From Bacillota bacterium (lineage in GTDB: Bacteria > Bacillota > Clostridia > Christensenellales > CAG-138), in assembly GCA_023458615.1 (NCBI GenBank), contig JAEWYV010000215.1:1-10868 (forward strand): 10,868 bases of DNA, given 5' to 3'. How positions within the stretch are numbered: the stretch's first letter is position 1; every line of letters begins with the position of its first letter. Shown here in pieces: positions 1-6,274 of this stretch. A program made the translations under genes and the position numbers. The notes under the pieces are model-generated. The model made no database searches, was not told the DNA's origin, and saw only the letters and a program-made list of their open reading frames with translations.

Positions 1-279
1 GAGGCGATGCTGGCGCACCTAACCGCCTTCGAGGAGAGCCACAGTAAGCAACTGCATATCCTCGGTCTCTTTCAGGCGGAATTGGAGCGCATCCCCGACG
101 AGGACGAGAACCACGGCGACATCCTCCGCGTCATCGATTTTGGGCAAAAGGCGAACCGCGCCTATCTTGACTGGTGCCGCGAGACGAAGGCATATTTTGA
201 GCGAAAACAAGCAAACGCGCAGCACCAGCCCGACAAAATGCAAAACGCCGCCCAAACGGGCGAATCCAATCAGGAGTAA
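1..279 (+). CDS. C-terminal part of a probable PadR-family transcriptional regulator (5' end outside window)
   Basis: The reading frame is open from the first base, so the gene starts upstream; 92 codons are visible. No DNA-binding domain lies in the window. What is visible is a charged, helical C-terminal segment with a histidine-leucine-rich helix followed by a long helix containing AYLDWCRETKAYFERK. This resembles the C-terminal dimerisation helices of PadR-like regulators, where a tryptophan-cysteine pair and acidic or basic residues are common at this place. The tail after about residue 70 is polar and probably disordered. The stop codon lies 6 bases before the 4Fe-4S membrane gene, and the ribosome binding site of that gene is inside this one, so the two are very likely co-transcribed. 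The family call rests on general resemblance of a short fragment; another helical protein is possible. Confidence 0.5.
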   Translation, partial: EAMLAHLTAFEESHSKQLHILGLFQAELERIPDEDENHGDILRVIDFGQKANRAYLDWCRETKAYFERKQANAQHQPDKMQNAAQTGESNQE

Positions 280-285
280 AAAACC

Positions 286-1002
286 ATGCGACAAAAAGTA
301 AGAAGAATCCTATTATACGTTTCCCTGTTTCTCTTTCCCGTGACGATGAACTACCTTTCGCCCTACGTTTCCCTCGACGGAGCATTCGCGGGCGTGCTCT
401 CCGGCAGCGCGATTGTCTTTGTTCTGCTGTTCCTCTCCGGCCTGTTCTTCGGGCGGGCATGGTGCGGGTGGATGTGTCCGGCGGGCGGGCTGGCGGAGGT
501 TTGCCAGACGGTGAACCCCAAGCAAGTGAATGCAAAGCGCCTGCGCATCGTGCGATATAGCATCTTTGCGGTGTGGTTTGGCGTGCTGGTGACGGGGTTT
601 GTGCTCGCAGGCGGCATCAAGGGCGTCGATCCGCTGCGCCTGACGGAGCGGTATATCTCGGTTGACGAGCCGCTGAAATACATCATGTATTATCTGGTGC
701 TGGGGTTGTTCTTCGTGCTCGATCTCACGCTGGGTCGTAGAGGGGCCTGCCATAGCATCTGTTGGATGAGTCCGTTCCTCAGCGCGGGCATGGCGGTCGG
801 GAGAGCATTGCGCTTGCCGCAGATGCGCATCAAAGCAAAGTCGGAGAACTGCATTGACTGCAAAAAATGCAACACGAAATGCCCGATGAGCATAGACGTA
901 AACGCCGCCGTGAAAACGGGAAGCGTCAAGAGCTATGACTGCATCCTCTGCGGGGAGTGCGTCAATGTCTGCCCCAAGGCAGTGCTGTCGTATCGGAAAT
1001 AA
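286..1002 (+). CDS. 4Fe-4S membrane protein, NapH/CcoG-like polyferredoxin
   Basis: This 238-residue protein has about four membrane segments (roughly 8-28, 38-57, 88-110 and 132-150) and a C-terminal ferredoxin domain. Between the membrane segments are two cysteine motifs typical of the NapH/CcoG group: CGWMCP (Cys60, Cys64) and CHSICW (Cys155, Cys159). The C-terminal part carries two classical [4Fe-4S] motifs, Cys189-x2-Cys-x2-Cys-x3-Cys199-Pro and Cys219-x2-Cys-x2-Cys-x3-Cys229-Pro. Such proteins pass electrons between membrane carriers and soluble or periplasmic redox partners; the partner here is unknown because no oxidoreductase gene is adjacent. The start is supported by AGGAG at 272-276, ten bases before the ATG and overlapping the end of the upstream gene. 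The last 64 bp, encoding the second ferredoxin motif, are repeated about 2.1 kb downstream, on the far side of the DUF262 gene. Confidence 0.85.
   Translation: MRQKVRRILLYVSLFLFPVTMNYLSPYVSLDGAFAGVLSGSAIVFVLLFLSGLFFGRAWCGWMCPAGGLAEVCQTVNPKQVNAKRLRIVRYSIFAVWFGVLVTGFVLAGGIKGVDPLRLTERYISVDEPLKYIMYYLVLGLFFVLDLTLGRRGACHSICWMSPFLSAGMAVGRALRLPQMRIKAKSENCIDCKKCNTKCPMSIDVNAAVKTGSVKSYDCILCGECVNVCPKAVLSYRK
939..1002 (+). repeat. Direct repeat, copy 1 (3' end of the 4Fe-4S gene)
   Basis: These 64 bases match 3074-3137 at 59 of 64 positions without gaps. The repeat begins at the first cysteine codon (Cys219) of the last ferredoxin motif and ends exactly with the TAA stop. The five differences fall in four codons: GAG/GAA, AAT/AGC, GTC/GTT and CTG/TTG. 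Only one changes an amino acid (Asn to Ser). The pair brackets the AT-rich DUF262 gene. Confidence 0.9.
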
Positions 1003-1013
1003 GAGTTTTCTAC

Positions 1014-1054
1014 AATAAGTGAGCCGGGCGTAAAACGTCCGGCTTTGACTTATT
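1014..1054 (+). terminator. Hairpin terminator after the 4Fe-4S gene
   Basis: AGCCGGGCG (1022-1030) pairs with CGTCCGGCT (1036-1044), nine pairs with one G-U, around a TAAAA loop. Outside it AATAAGT (1014-1020) pairs perfectly with ACTTATT (1048-1054), separated by a small internal loop. The following tract is only moderately T-rich. It lies 11 bases after the stop codon and separates this gene from the DUF262 gene. Confidence 0.65.
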
Positions 1055-1103
1055 ATTAACAAATGTTGAAATTATGCATCTACTAATAAACAGTAATTAG
1101 AAG

Positions 1104-1109
1104 TATAAT
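1104..1109 (+). promoter_or_regulatory. Possible -10 box for the DUF262 gene
   Basis: A perfect TATAAT sits 30 bases before the start codon, inside an AT-rich stretch. No convincing -35 box is found 16-18 bases upstream; TTGAAA at 1066-1071 is much too far away. An independent promoter is likely because a terminator precedes it, but the -35 is weak. Confidence 0.4.
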
Positions 1110-1139
1110 AGTAAAAGCTTATGCGCGGGGGATGATTGA

Positions 1140-3017
1140 ATGTCAAATTGCATGTATGAACAATGGTCGCTTAGAGAACTTGCGACAGCAATATCTAAGC
1201 GTCAAAGTGGAAAAAAGGAAATTGTTGTTCCTATGTTTCAACGAGGGAAACGTTGGTCGAAAGAAAAAGAAGATAATTTCATTGACTCTCTTGAAAAAGG
1301 GTATCCAGTCGGTACGATGCTATTTTTCCGAAGCGTGGATGGTGATAAAGAAATATATACGCTAATAGATGGCTTACAGAGAGCCAATACCATAAAAAAC
1401 TACCTACTCAATCCAACACTATATGTTGTCGCTAGAAAAATTCCTCATGAAATCATCGAGAGAACGGCTGATGTTCTTGCACTTAATGGACCCGTCGAAG
1501 CTATAAAAAAACGCATACAAGACATCATTATTCATGAAATACAAACTTCATCAACATTACAGAAAATTCAGTGCCACAAAATCGCTCGAGCGATCACTGC
1601 TACCCTGCCAACAATCACATATGATGCCGATTTTTTAATTTCGGATATTTTAACCCCCTATATTAACGAGATAGCATATCGCTTTGACGAAATATCTAGT
1701 CGGATTATTCCAGTAATTGTTTATTCAGGGGATGAAAGCACATTGCCTTTTATTTTTGATCGAATTAATTCCGAAGGCGTGCCGTTGACCCAGTATGAAG
1801 TGTTTGCCGCATCATGGCCACAACAAAGATCAGTGATTTGCAAGAAAAGAGAAATTATCGAGTATGTGGTGAAAAAGTACGATACTTTAAATGATGACGA
1901 CTATTCGGTTAAAGGCTTCAATCGGGAAAATATGTTATCAGGGGGAGCTCTTAATATTTTCGAGTTTGTATTTGGGTTTAGCAAGTATATAACAGATAAA
2001 TACGTCGCATTGCGATTAACAAAAAAGCTTTCTCCGGATGAAATTGAGCCACTAGGTTTTGAACTGATCAATGCTTGTATCAATAACTCGAAAGAGGATG
2101 TAAGGACACTTTATAAGAATCTGCAGCAAGTTAATGATATTAATCTTTTTGTTGACAGGATTGTTGAGGCAATTAATTATGTAGAAACTATAATTTCGAA
2201 AATTGCAAAGTTCAAAGGGAATAAGCGGACGGAAAATTCAACTTTACACTCAAAATATCAGATAATGTCGATGATAGCATTTGTATTCCGTGAGAAGTAC
2301 TCACTGGATGACATGATAAAAGCTAAGAGAACGTGGAAAGAATCCAAATCATTGCTGGATAAATATCTAATTCAGCATTATGTGCTTGATATAATTACAA
2401 GTGAATGGAACGAAGGCGGAACAACAAGAATATTCACAGTATTAAGCTCACAGCGTTACCTTAAACCTGTTTCAGGGATTGAGATCAATAGTGCTCTAAA
2501 TTCCTATTTTATGAAACAAAGTTTTCGCCTTGAATGTAAAAATGTTGCAACTCCTTCTAAAGAAGATATTACTATTCTTAATACAATATACACTGATGTT
2601 TTCACTGCTTCTGATCAATTATCAGATATGGTATTTGATATTGAACATCTTGCGCCAAAGGAGCAACTAAAACAACTTATTCTTAAGAGCGGCAGTAAAG
2701 GGCTACCAATAAGCAGCGTGGCTAATCTTTGTTACCTTCCGCAGAAGCATAATAGAGGTAAAGGCAAGAGAACAATATATGAGAATCAGTTCAATACCGC
2801 TGAATTAACAGAAATTGAAAGGAAATATAGTTTTACTACGGAATCGGACCTTGAGTGGATTAATGTAAGGTATCGAGCAGATGATCATGGGTTTTTAAAG
2901 GAGTCATATCATTCATTTTTAAAGGAACGGTTTATCGTTCAAAAAAAGAGGCTGTTTTCAACATTGGGTATTGAATATTCTGAGACTTTTGATGATACTT
3001 CTATTGTACTTGAATGA
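1140..3017 (+). CDS. DUF262/DUF1524 single-chain nuclease, GmrSD-like type IV restriction protein
   Basis: The 625-residue product has the two-domain layout of single-chain GmrSD-like proteins. The N-terminal DUF262 (ParB/Srx-like) domain shows VPMFQRGKRWSKE (30-42), IDGLQR (76-81, the family's DGQQR-type nucleotide motif with Leu for the first Gln) and FDRINSEGVPLTQYE (206-220). The C-terminal DUF1524 (HNH) domain shows DIEHLAP (500-506, His503 the expected catalytic histidine) and VANLCYLPQKHNRGKG (527-542), matching the family's GNL...N..K pattern. Family members such as GmrSD, BrxU and SspE use NTP binding and hydrolysis to control cutting of modified or foreign DNA. GGGGGA at 1127-1132 supports the ATG at 1140. 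The gene is far more AT-rich than both flanks and lies between the 64-bp repeats, suggesting recent transfer. No modification gene is nearby, so the DNA target is unknown. Confidence 0.85.
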   Translation: MSNCMYEQWSLRELATAISKRQSGKKEIVVPMFQRGKRWSKEKEDNFIDSLEKGYPVGTMLFFRSVDGDKEIYTLIDGLQRANTIKNYLLNPTLYVVARKIPHEIIERTADVLALNGPVEAIKKRIQDIIIHEIQTSSTLQKIQCHKIARAITATLPTITYDADFLISDILTPYINEIAYRFDEISSRIIPVIVYSGDESTLPFIFDRINSEGVPLTQYEVFAASWPQQRSVICKKREIIEYVVKKYDTLNDDDYSVKGFNRENMLSGGALNIFEFVFGFSKYITDKYVALRLTKKLSPDEIEPLGFELINACINNSKEDVRTLYKNLQQVNDINLFVDRIVEAINYVETIISKIAKFKGNKRTENSTLHSKYQIMSMIAFVFREKYSLDDMIKAKRTWKESKSLLDKYLIQHYVLDIITSEWNEGGTTRIFTVLSSQRYLKPVSGIEINSALNSYFMKQSFRLECKNVATPSKEDITILNTIYTDVFTASDQLSDMVFDIEHLAPKEQLKQLILKSGSKGLPISSVANLCYLPQKHNRGKGKRTIYENQFNTAELTEIERKYSFTTESDLEWINVRYRADDHGFLKESYHSFLKERFIVQKKRLFSTLGIEYSETFDDTSIVLE

Positions 3018-3073
3018 AAAATGTTTTAATTCATAGATTAGGTATTCGTAAAGTAGTTCTCAGACAAATTAAC

Positions 3074-3137
3074 CTGCATCCTCTGCGGGGAATGCGTCAG
3101 CGTTTGCCCCAAGGCAGTGTTGTCGTATCGGAAATAA
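3074..3137 (+). pseudogene. Direct repeat, copy 2: orphan 3' end of a 4Fe-4S gene
   Basis: These 64 bases would encode the last 20 residues of the 4Fe-4S protein (CILCGECVSVCP followed by eight residues) and the stop, in a frame with no start codon or upstream body. All four ferredoxin cysteines are preserved. Upstream of 3074 the similarity to copy 1 stops at once and the sequence is AT-rich. It lies 56 bases after the end of the DUF262 gene and 23 bases before a strong terminator, so it is probably the displaced native end of the gene or the end of a lost second copy. Confidence 0.85.
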
Positions 3138-3160
3138 AAGAGCAAGATTGTGTCTTCTAC

Positions 3161-3190
3161 ACGGCGTCCAATCGGATGCCGTTTTTTCTT
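3161..3190 (+). terminator. Strong intrinsic terminator after the repeat copy 2
   Basis: ACGGCGTCC (3161-3169) pairs with GGATGCCGT (3174-3182), nine pairs with one G-U, around an AATC loop, and runs into a T-tract (3182-3189). AGCAAG (3141-3146) and CTTGCT (3188-3193) could extend the pairing. It now ends DUF262 transcripts and was probably the terminator of the uninterrupted 4Fe-4S gene. Confidence 0.8.
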
Positions 3191-3224
3191 GCTTGCGGAC
3201 AGAACAAAGCGATGCAGGTTGCCG

Positions 3225-3253
3225 TTGAACTGGTTTTCAAAATGTTCTACAAT
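3225..3253 (+). promoter_or_regulatory. Sigma-A-type promoter of the 499-residue membrane protein gene
   Basis: TTGAAC (3225-3230) and TACAAT (3248-3253) are separated by exactly 17 bases. The predicted start of transcription near 3260 gives a leader of about 60 nt. The promoter lies directly after the terminator, so the following gene is probably an independent unit. Confidence 0.6.
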
Positions 3254-3319
3254 GAGGACAGGTTTTATCGAAAATCATCACAAGAGAACGCAAAGAAACA
3301 TGGATTGTGAGTTCCCTGC

Positions 3320-4819
3320 ATGAAGAAATTTTTCGCCTCGGCTGTTGGCAAACGTGTATTGATCGGTCTAGGCATGATAGCCCTCGGGGTTGTTCTCTGG
3401 TTCGTAACAGAACGGATATTTGATAGAGAGTTACCGTGGCAACGTGGCATTCAGATTATTGCTTCTATTGGCACGGGCATTGCGGGTCTGCTTTTCATGG
3501 CGGCTTCTTGGAGCGGCTTGCTTTGGGGCTATGGTTGGATCTTGTTTGTGGTGCTGCCACAATCGCTGCCCGACCCGTGGGATGGGTATTTTGCCGCGGG
3601 ATCACTGTTGATTCTCATCGCAGGGCCAACCCTCTACAGCTATTACAAGAAGAAAAAGAAGAAGCTTGATAAGTCTAACGCAGAAAGGGCAAATCAAGAA
3701 GAGAACGCGCAGCATGTGTCGGATATTGCCACAGTAGGGAGTGAGAGCACCTCTCGTATTCTGGTGCAGCGGATCTCAAACCGAGCGTTATATGAGGTTG
3801 TCGTTGAAGAAAGGGAACTCTATTTCTTCAAATTGAATCTTGACTGGAAGGGAAACGAAACGCAACAGCGTGTTCAACGCGGGAAGTTTCCGGCATTCAA
3901 GCGTGGGGATTTTTCCATTCTTGTCAAGGAGATTTCAAAGTTGCGTATTCGCAACGAGTGGCGGGAGGGAAGTCTCTATGATACGATCTTCAGTATCAAT
4001 GTAAAAAACAAGCACTACAATCTGGCTACTATTCTTACTGCGGGCGGCGCAAGTCTGGAGCGGTATTTACGCGAACACGCGCCCAAAGAGGCGCAGGACG
4101 AGAGGCGCACAAAACCGCGTTTTGTCCCGTCGGTCAATCAAAAACGGCGGAAGATCATCCAATCCATCTATCTGGCGCTTTGCGCGCTTGCTTTGTTAGC
4201 TGGGTTGGCCTGGTTGTTTCTGGATGTACCCTACGAGCTCTTTGGCTGGCTGACGCTACTTCCATTTCCGGCGCTGATGACGCTATATTGCCTGTTCCCG
4301 AATGAGATTACGATTACGGAGAACAAAGCCGCCGCACACGGGCGGGTGGCTGCAAGCAGTGCGATTTATATGTTCTCTGCTGTACCGGTGATTCGATTTC
4401 TGATGGACTTCAACATCTTGGCGTGGGGACGATATTGGCTTGTGGTTGGGGTGCTCCTGTTGGGGTTACTGCTCCCGATCTATTTCTGTTCGGAGGAATG
4501 CCGCAAGCAGAAACTGCTATTGCTAGGGATTGGCTTTGCATTGCTGATTTATTTAATCGGCGCGACGGGGGAGATCAACTATCTGTTGGATCGGGAATCG
4601 CCGGTAAAATGGAACGGCGCGGTTACAGAAATGCACATCAGCACAAGCAGAAAATCGCCCGATCGATACTATCTAGCGGTCAAGACCAGCGACCGATCGT
4701 ATGACCTGATGGTTGGCGAAGCGATGTATAGGGAGACGGCTGTTGGAGATAAGGTGGTTGTCTTGGTCTACCCCGGTGCGCTCGGCATACCGTATGCGGA
4801 GGCGGAGAAAGCGCCGTAG
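3320..4819 (+). CDS. Polytopic membrane protein of unknown function with a cytoplasmic central domain
   Basis: I do not recognise a named family. The 499-residue product has an N-terminal membrane block (segments about 13-31, 45-80 and 88-108), a lysine-rich stop-transfer patch (110-115), a soluble region of about 160 residues with many charged residues (115-275), then a second block of about five segments (278-301, 305-325, 345-362, 372-390, 398-416). The tail (about 425-499) is a small beta-rich domain ending in a VLVYPGALGIPYA-like strand, faintly like the end of DUF3592 proteins. There is no signal peptide, catalytic motif or metal site that I can see. An in-frame TGA at 3308-3310 fixes ATG 3320 as the first possible start; the ribosome binding site is weak. 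It has its own promoter and no clear operon partner. Real gene, unknown role. Confidence 0.75.
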   Translation: MKKFFASAVGKRVLIGLGMIALGVVLWFVTERIFDRELPWQRGIQIIASIGTGIAGLLFMAASWSGLLWGYGWILFVVLPQSLPDPWDGYFAAGSLLILIAGPTLYSYYKKKKKKLDKSNAERANQEENAQHVSDIATVGSESTSRILVQRISNRALYEVVVEERELYFFKLNLDWKGNETQQRVQRGKFPAFKRGDFSILVKEISKLRIRNEWREGSLYDTIFSINVKNKHYNLATILTAGGASLERYLREHAPKEAQDERRTKPRFVPSVNQKRRKIIQSIYLALCALALLAGLAWLFLDVPYELFGWLTLLPFPALMTLYCLFPNEITITENKAAAHGRVAASSAIYMFSAVPVIRFLMDFNILAWGRYWLVVGVLLLGLLLPIYFCSEECRKQKLLLLGIGFALLIYLIGATGEINYLLDRESPVKWNGAVTEMHISTSRKSPDRYYLAVKTSDRSYDLMVGEAMYRETAVGDKVVVLVYPGALGIPYAEAEKAP

Positions 4820-4891
4820 CGCGCTTCGTATGGTTACTTGGAGCGCAGAATATCCGTTTACTGGGACGCCACTATTTTTTTGTACGGGAAG

Positions 4892-4902
4892 TATGGTATA
4901 CT
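4892..4902 (+). promoter_or_regulatory. Extended -10 promoter for the diguanylate cyclase gene
   Basis: TATGGTATACT matches the extended -10 pattern TRTGNTATAMT, with the -10 proper at 4897-4902. No good -35 is present at the right distance, which is usual for extended -10 promoters. Predicted transcription start is near 4909, leaving a leader of about 155 nt. Confidence 0.55.
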
Positions 4903-4913
4903 ACAGTGTGTAA

Positions 4914-4946
4914 ATTCAGCAAGGTGAAGCGCTGAATCGTCGCCTT
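4914..4946 (+). promoter_or_regulatory. Structured 5' leader element with two overlapping helices
   Basis: ATTCAGC (4914-4920) pairs perfectly with GCTGAAT (4931-4937). The loop between them contains AAGGTGA (4921-4927), which pairs with TCGCCTT (4940-4946) in seven pairs with one G-U. The helices interlock, so they form either a tight pseudoknot or two exclusive states. I do not recognise a known riboswitch class; the sequence lacks the conserved core of the GEMM (c-di-GMP-I) class. Confidence 0.35.
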
Positions 4947-5063
4947 AGCCGGGCGGATCAAATGTTTTAGCCTTCCAATGCATTCAATCATTCTCTGATG
5001 CTCGTTAAAAATACAATAACAGATTCAACGCATTTGTCGCTCTTGATGAGGGGGGAATAGGGC

Positions 5064-6215
5064 ATGCTGAACGCTCTGTATGTGGAGATCAGCGCTGTAG
5101 GTATCATTCTAATGGGTGTTATCCTCGTGACCCAACGGCAAACCATCGGTTCCTCGGCGGCGCAAAGACGCTTTAACAATCTCATCTATACCATGATTAC
5201 AATGCTGACCATTGACGCGGCTTGTTGGTTGATCGACGGGCAGCGCTTTCTCTTTGCGCGCGAGCTCAACTATGCCCTGGAGACGCTCTATTATACGTTC
5301 CATGTGTTCCTTCCCTACCTCTGGTCGCTTTATGTAGAGGTTGCGTTGAGTACCGATATCCGTGCGGCAAGGCGGCGCATCACGATTGCGACCGTCCCGT
5401 TGGTTCTCTTTATACTTGCGCTGGTGTTTAATCTGCAATATGGTTTTGTTTTCACCATAGACGCAAAGAATATCTATCACCGTGAGGTTGGCGTCTATTT
5501 CTATGCCTTTTGCTCCTATGCCTACCTGATCTACGCCAGCATCCGTTCGCTGATCAAGGCGAGAGGCTCTGCCTGGGTGGATGATCGGCGACGCTGCTAT
5601 ACCATGGCATTCTTTGCGGTTCTCCCGTCCCTTGGCGGTTTCTTGCAGCTTTTCTTTTACGGCTTGAGCCTGAACTGGATACTCGCCTCGGTTTCCATCT
5701 TACTTGTGTATATCGATTCGCAGAATCGCCAGATTTCCGCAGATCCGCTGACGGGACTGAACAACAGGCGTGAGCTTTCCAAGTATTTGTTGCGGGAAAC
5801 GCGTGAGCGTGATCAATCGAAAAACGGCGGTTTGACGCTGATTATGATGGATGTGGACGGGTTTAAGCAGATCAACGATACCTATGGGCATTTTTATGGA
5901 GATGGTGTGCTCAACGCGGTTGCGGACATACTCAAGGCAAGCTGCAAAAATTCCGAAGCGTTTTTGGCGCGATATGGCGGGGACGAATTCTGCATTGCGT
6001 TGCCTGCCGAGCGCGGGCTGGATGCATTTGGTCTGATCGCCAGAATCCAAATGAATGTGACCGACTGGAACGCCAAGCATCAGGAACTCAAACCCATCAG
6101 TCTGAGTATTGGTTACGCGGGATGGAACCCGCAGCAGGATTTGACCTACGAGAATCTTATCAGCCGTGCAGACCAGATGATGTATGAGGTAAAGAACGCA
6201 AAGAAGTGTGCTTAA
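5064..6215 (+). CDS. Membrane-anchored diguanylate cyclase (GGDEF domain)
   Basis: The 383-residue protein has about six to seven membrane segments in residues 7-216 (for example 7-23, 41-57, 77-95, 107-124, 145-162, 180-199 and 203-217), followed by a complete GGDEF domain (about 220-381). Conserved features are DPLTGLNNRR (227-236), MDVDGFKQIND (262-272, metal-binding Asp263) and RYGGDEF (303-309) with an intact signature, so the enzyme should make cyclic di-GMP from two GTP. The product-inhibition RxxD site is not present: the equivalent place reads NSEA. The N-terminal block is probably a sensor, but its signal is unknown and no named sensor family is evident. A strong GAGGGGGG at 5048-5055 precedes the ATG by eight bases. 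The gene stands alone behind a long leader and faces a convergent methyltransferase gene. Confidence 0.9.
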   Translation: MLNALYVEISAVGIILMGVILVTQRQTIGSSAAQRRFNNLIYTMITMLTIDAACWLIDGQRFLFARELNYALETLYYTFHVFLPYLWSLYVEVALSTDIRAARRRITIATVPLVLFILALVFNLQYGFVFTIDAKNIYHREVGVYFYAFCSYAYLIYASIRSLIKARGSAWVDDRRRCYTMAFFAVLPSLGGFLQLFFYGLSLNWILASVSILLVYIDSQNRQISADPLTGLNNRRELSKYLLRETRERDQSKNGGLTLIMMDVDGFKQINDTYGHFYGDGVLNAVADILKASCKNSEAFLARYGGDEFCIALPAERGLDAFGLIARIQMNVTDWNAKHQELKPISLSIGYAGWNPQQDLTYENLISRADQMMYEVKNAKKCA

Positions 6216-6235
6216 AACCAGATAGACCACGTACA

Positions 6236-6257
6236 AAGCCCGCCTTACGGCGGGCTT
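6236..6257. terminator. Hairpin between convergent genes, probably bidirectional terminator
   Basis: AAGCCCGCC (6236-6244) pairs perfectly with GGCGGGCTT (6249-6257) around a four-base TTAC loop. It lies 20 bases after the diguanylate cyclase stop and 17 bases after the methyltransferase stop on the other strand. T-tracts are short on both strands, so efficiency may be modest. Confidence 0.65.
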
Positions 6258-6274
6258 AAAAATACGCGATTTGC

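Larger units (their letters stand above)
939..3073 (+). mobile_element. Candidate inserted defence island bounded by the 64-bp repeat
   Basis: The interval from the start of repeat copy 1 to the base before copy 2 is 2135 bp. Beyond the first 64 bp it holds a terminator, a promoter-like TATAAT and one AT-rich DUF262/DUF1524 gene. Base composition changes sharply after about 1050 and returns at about 3074. Carrying a substitute 3' end of the host gene is what integrative elements that target gene ends do, and homologous recombination between related alleles would leave a similar layout. There is no integrase or transposase gene inside and no terminal inverted repeat was seen, so movement on its own is not supported. 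The insertion itself is inferred from repeat plus composition. Confidence 0.5.

Noticed and set aside
313..1062. Long open frame on the minus strand opposite the 4Fe-4S gene
   Set aside because: It is the mirror of a well-supported gene, has many His/Arg/Gln residues typical of antisense frames, and lacks a start signal.
3014..3310. Open frame of 98 codons overlapping the end of the DUF262 gene
   Set aside because: It reads through the repeat copy 2 in the wrong frame for the ferredoxin motif, crosses a strong terminator and a promoter, and has no ribosome binding site of its own.
4914..4960. Known cyclic di-GMP or preQ1 riboswitch before the GGDEF gene
   Set aside because: The conserved core nucleotides of these classes are not present; only the generic pairing potential is supported.
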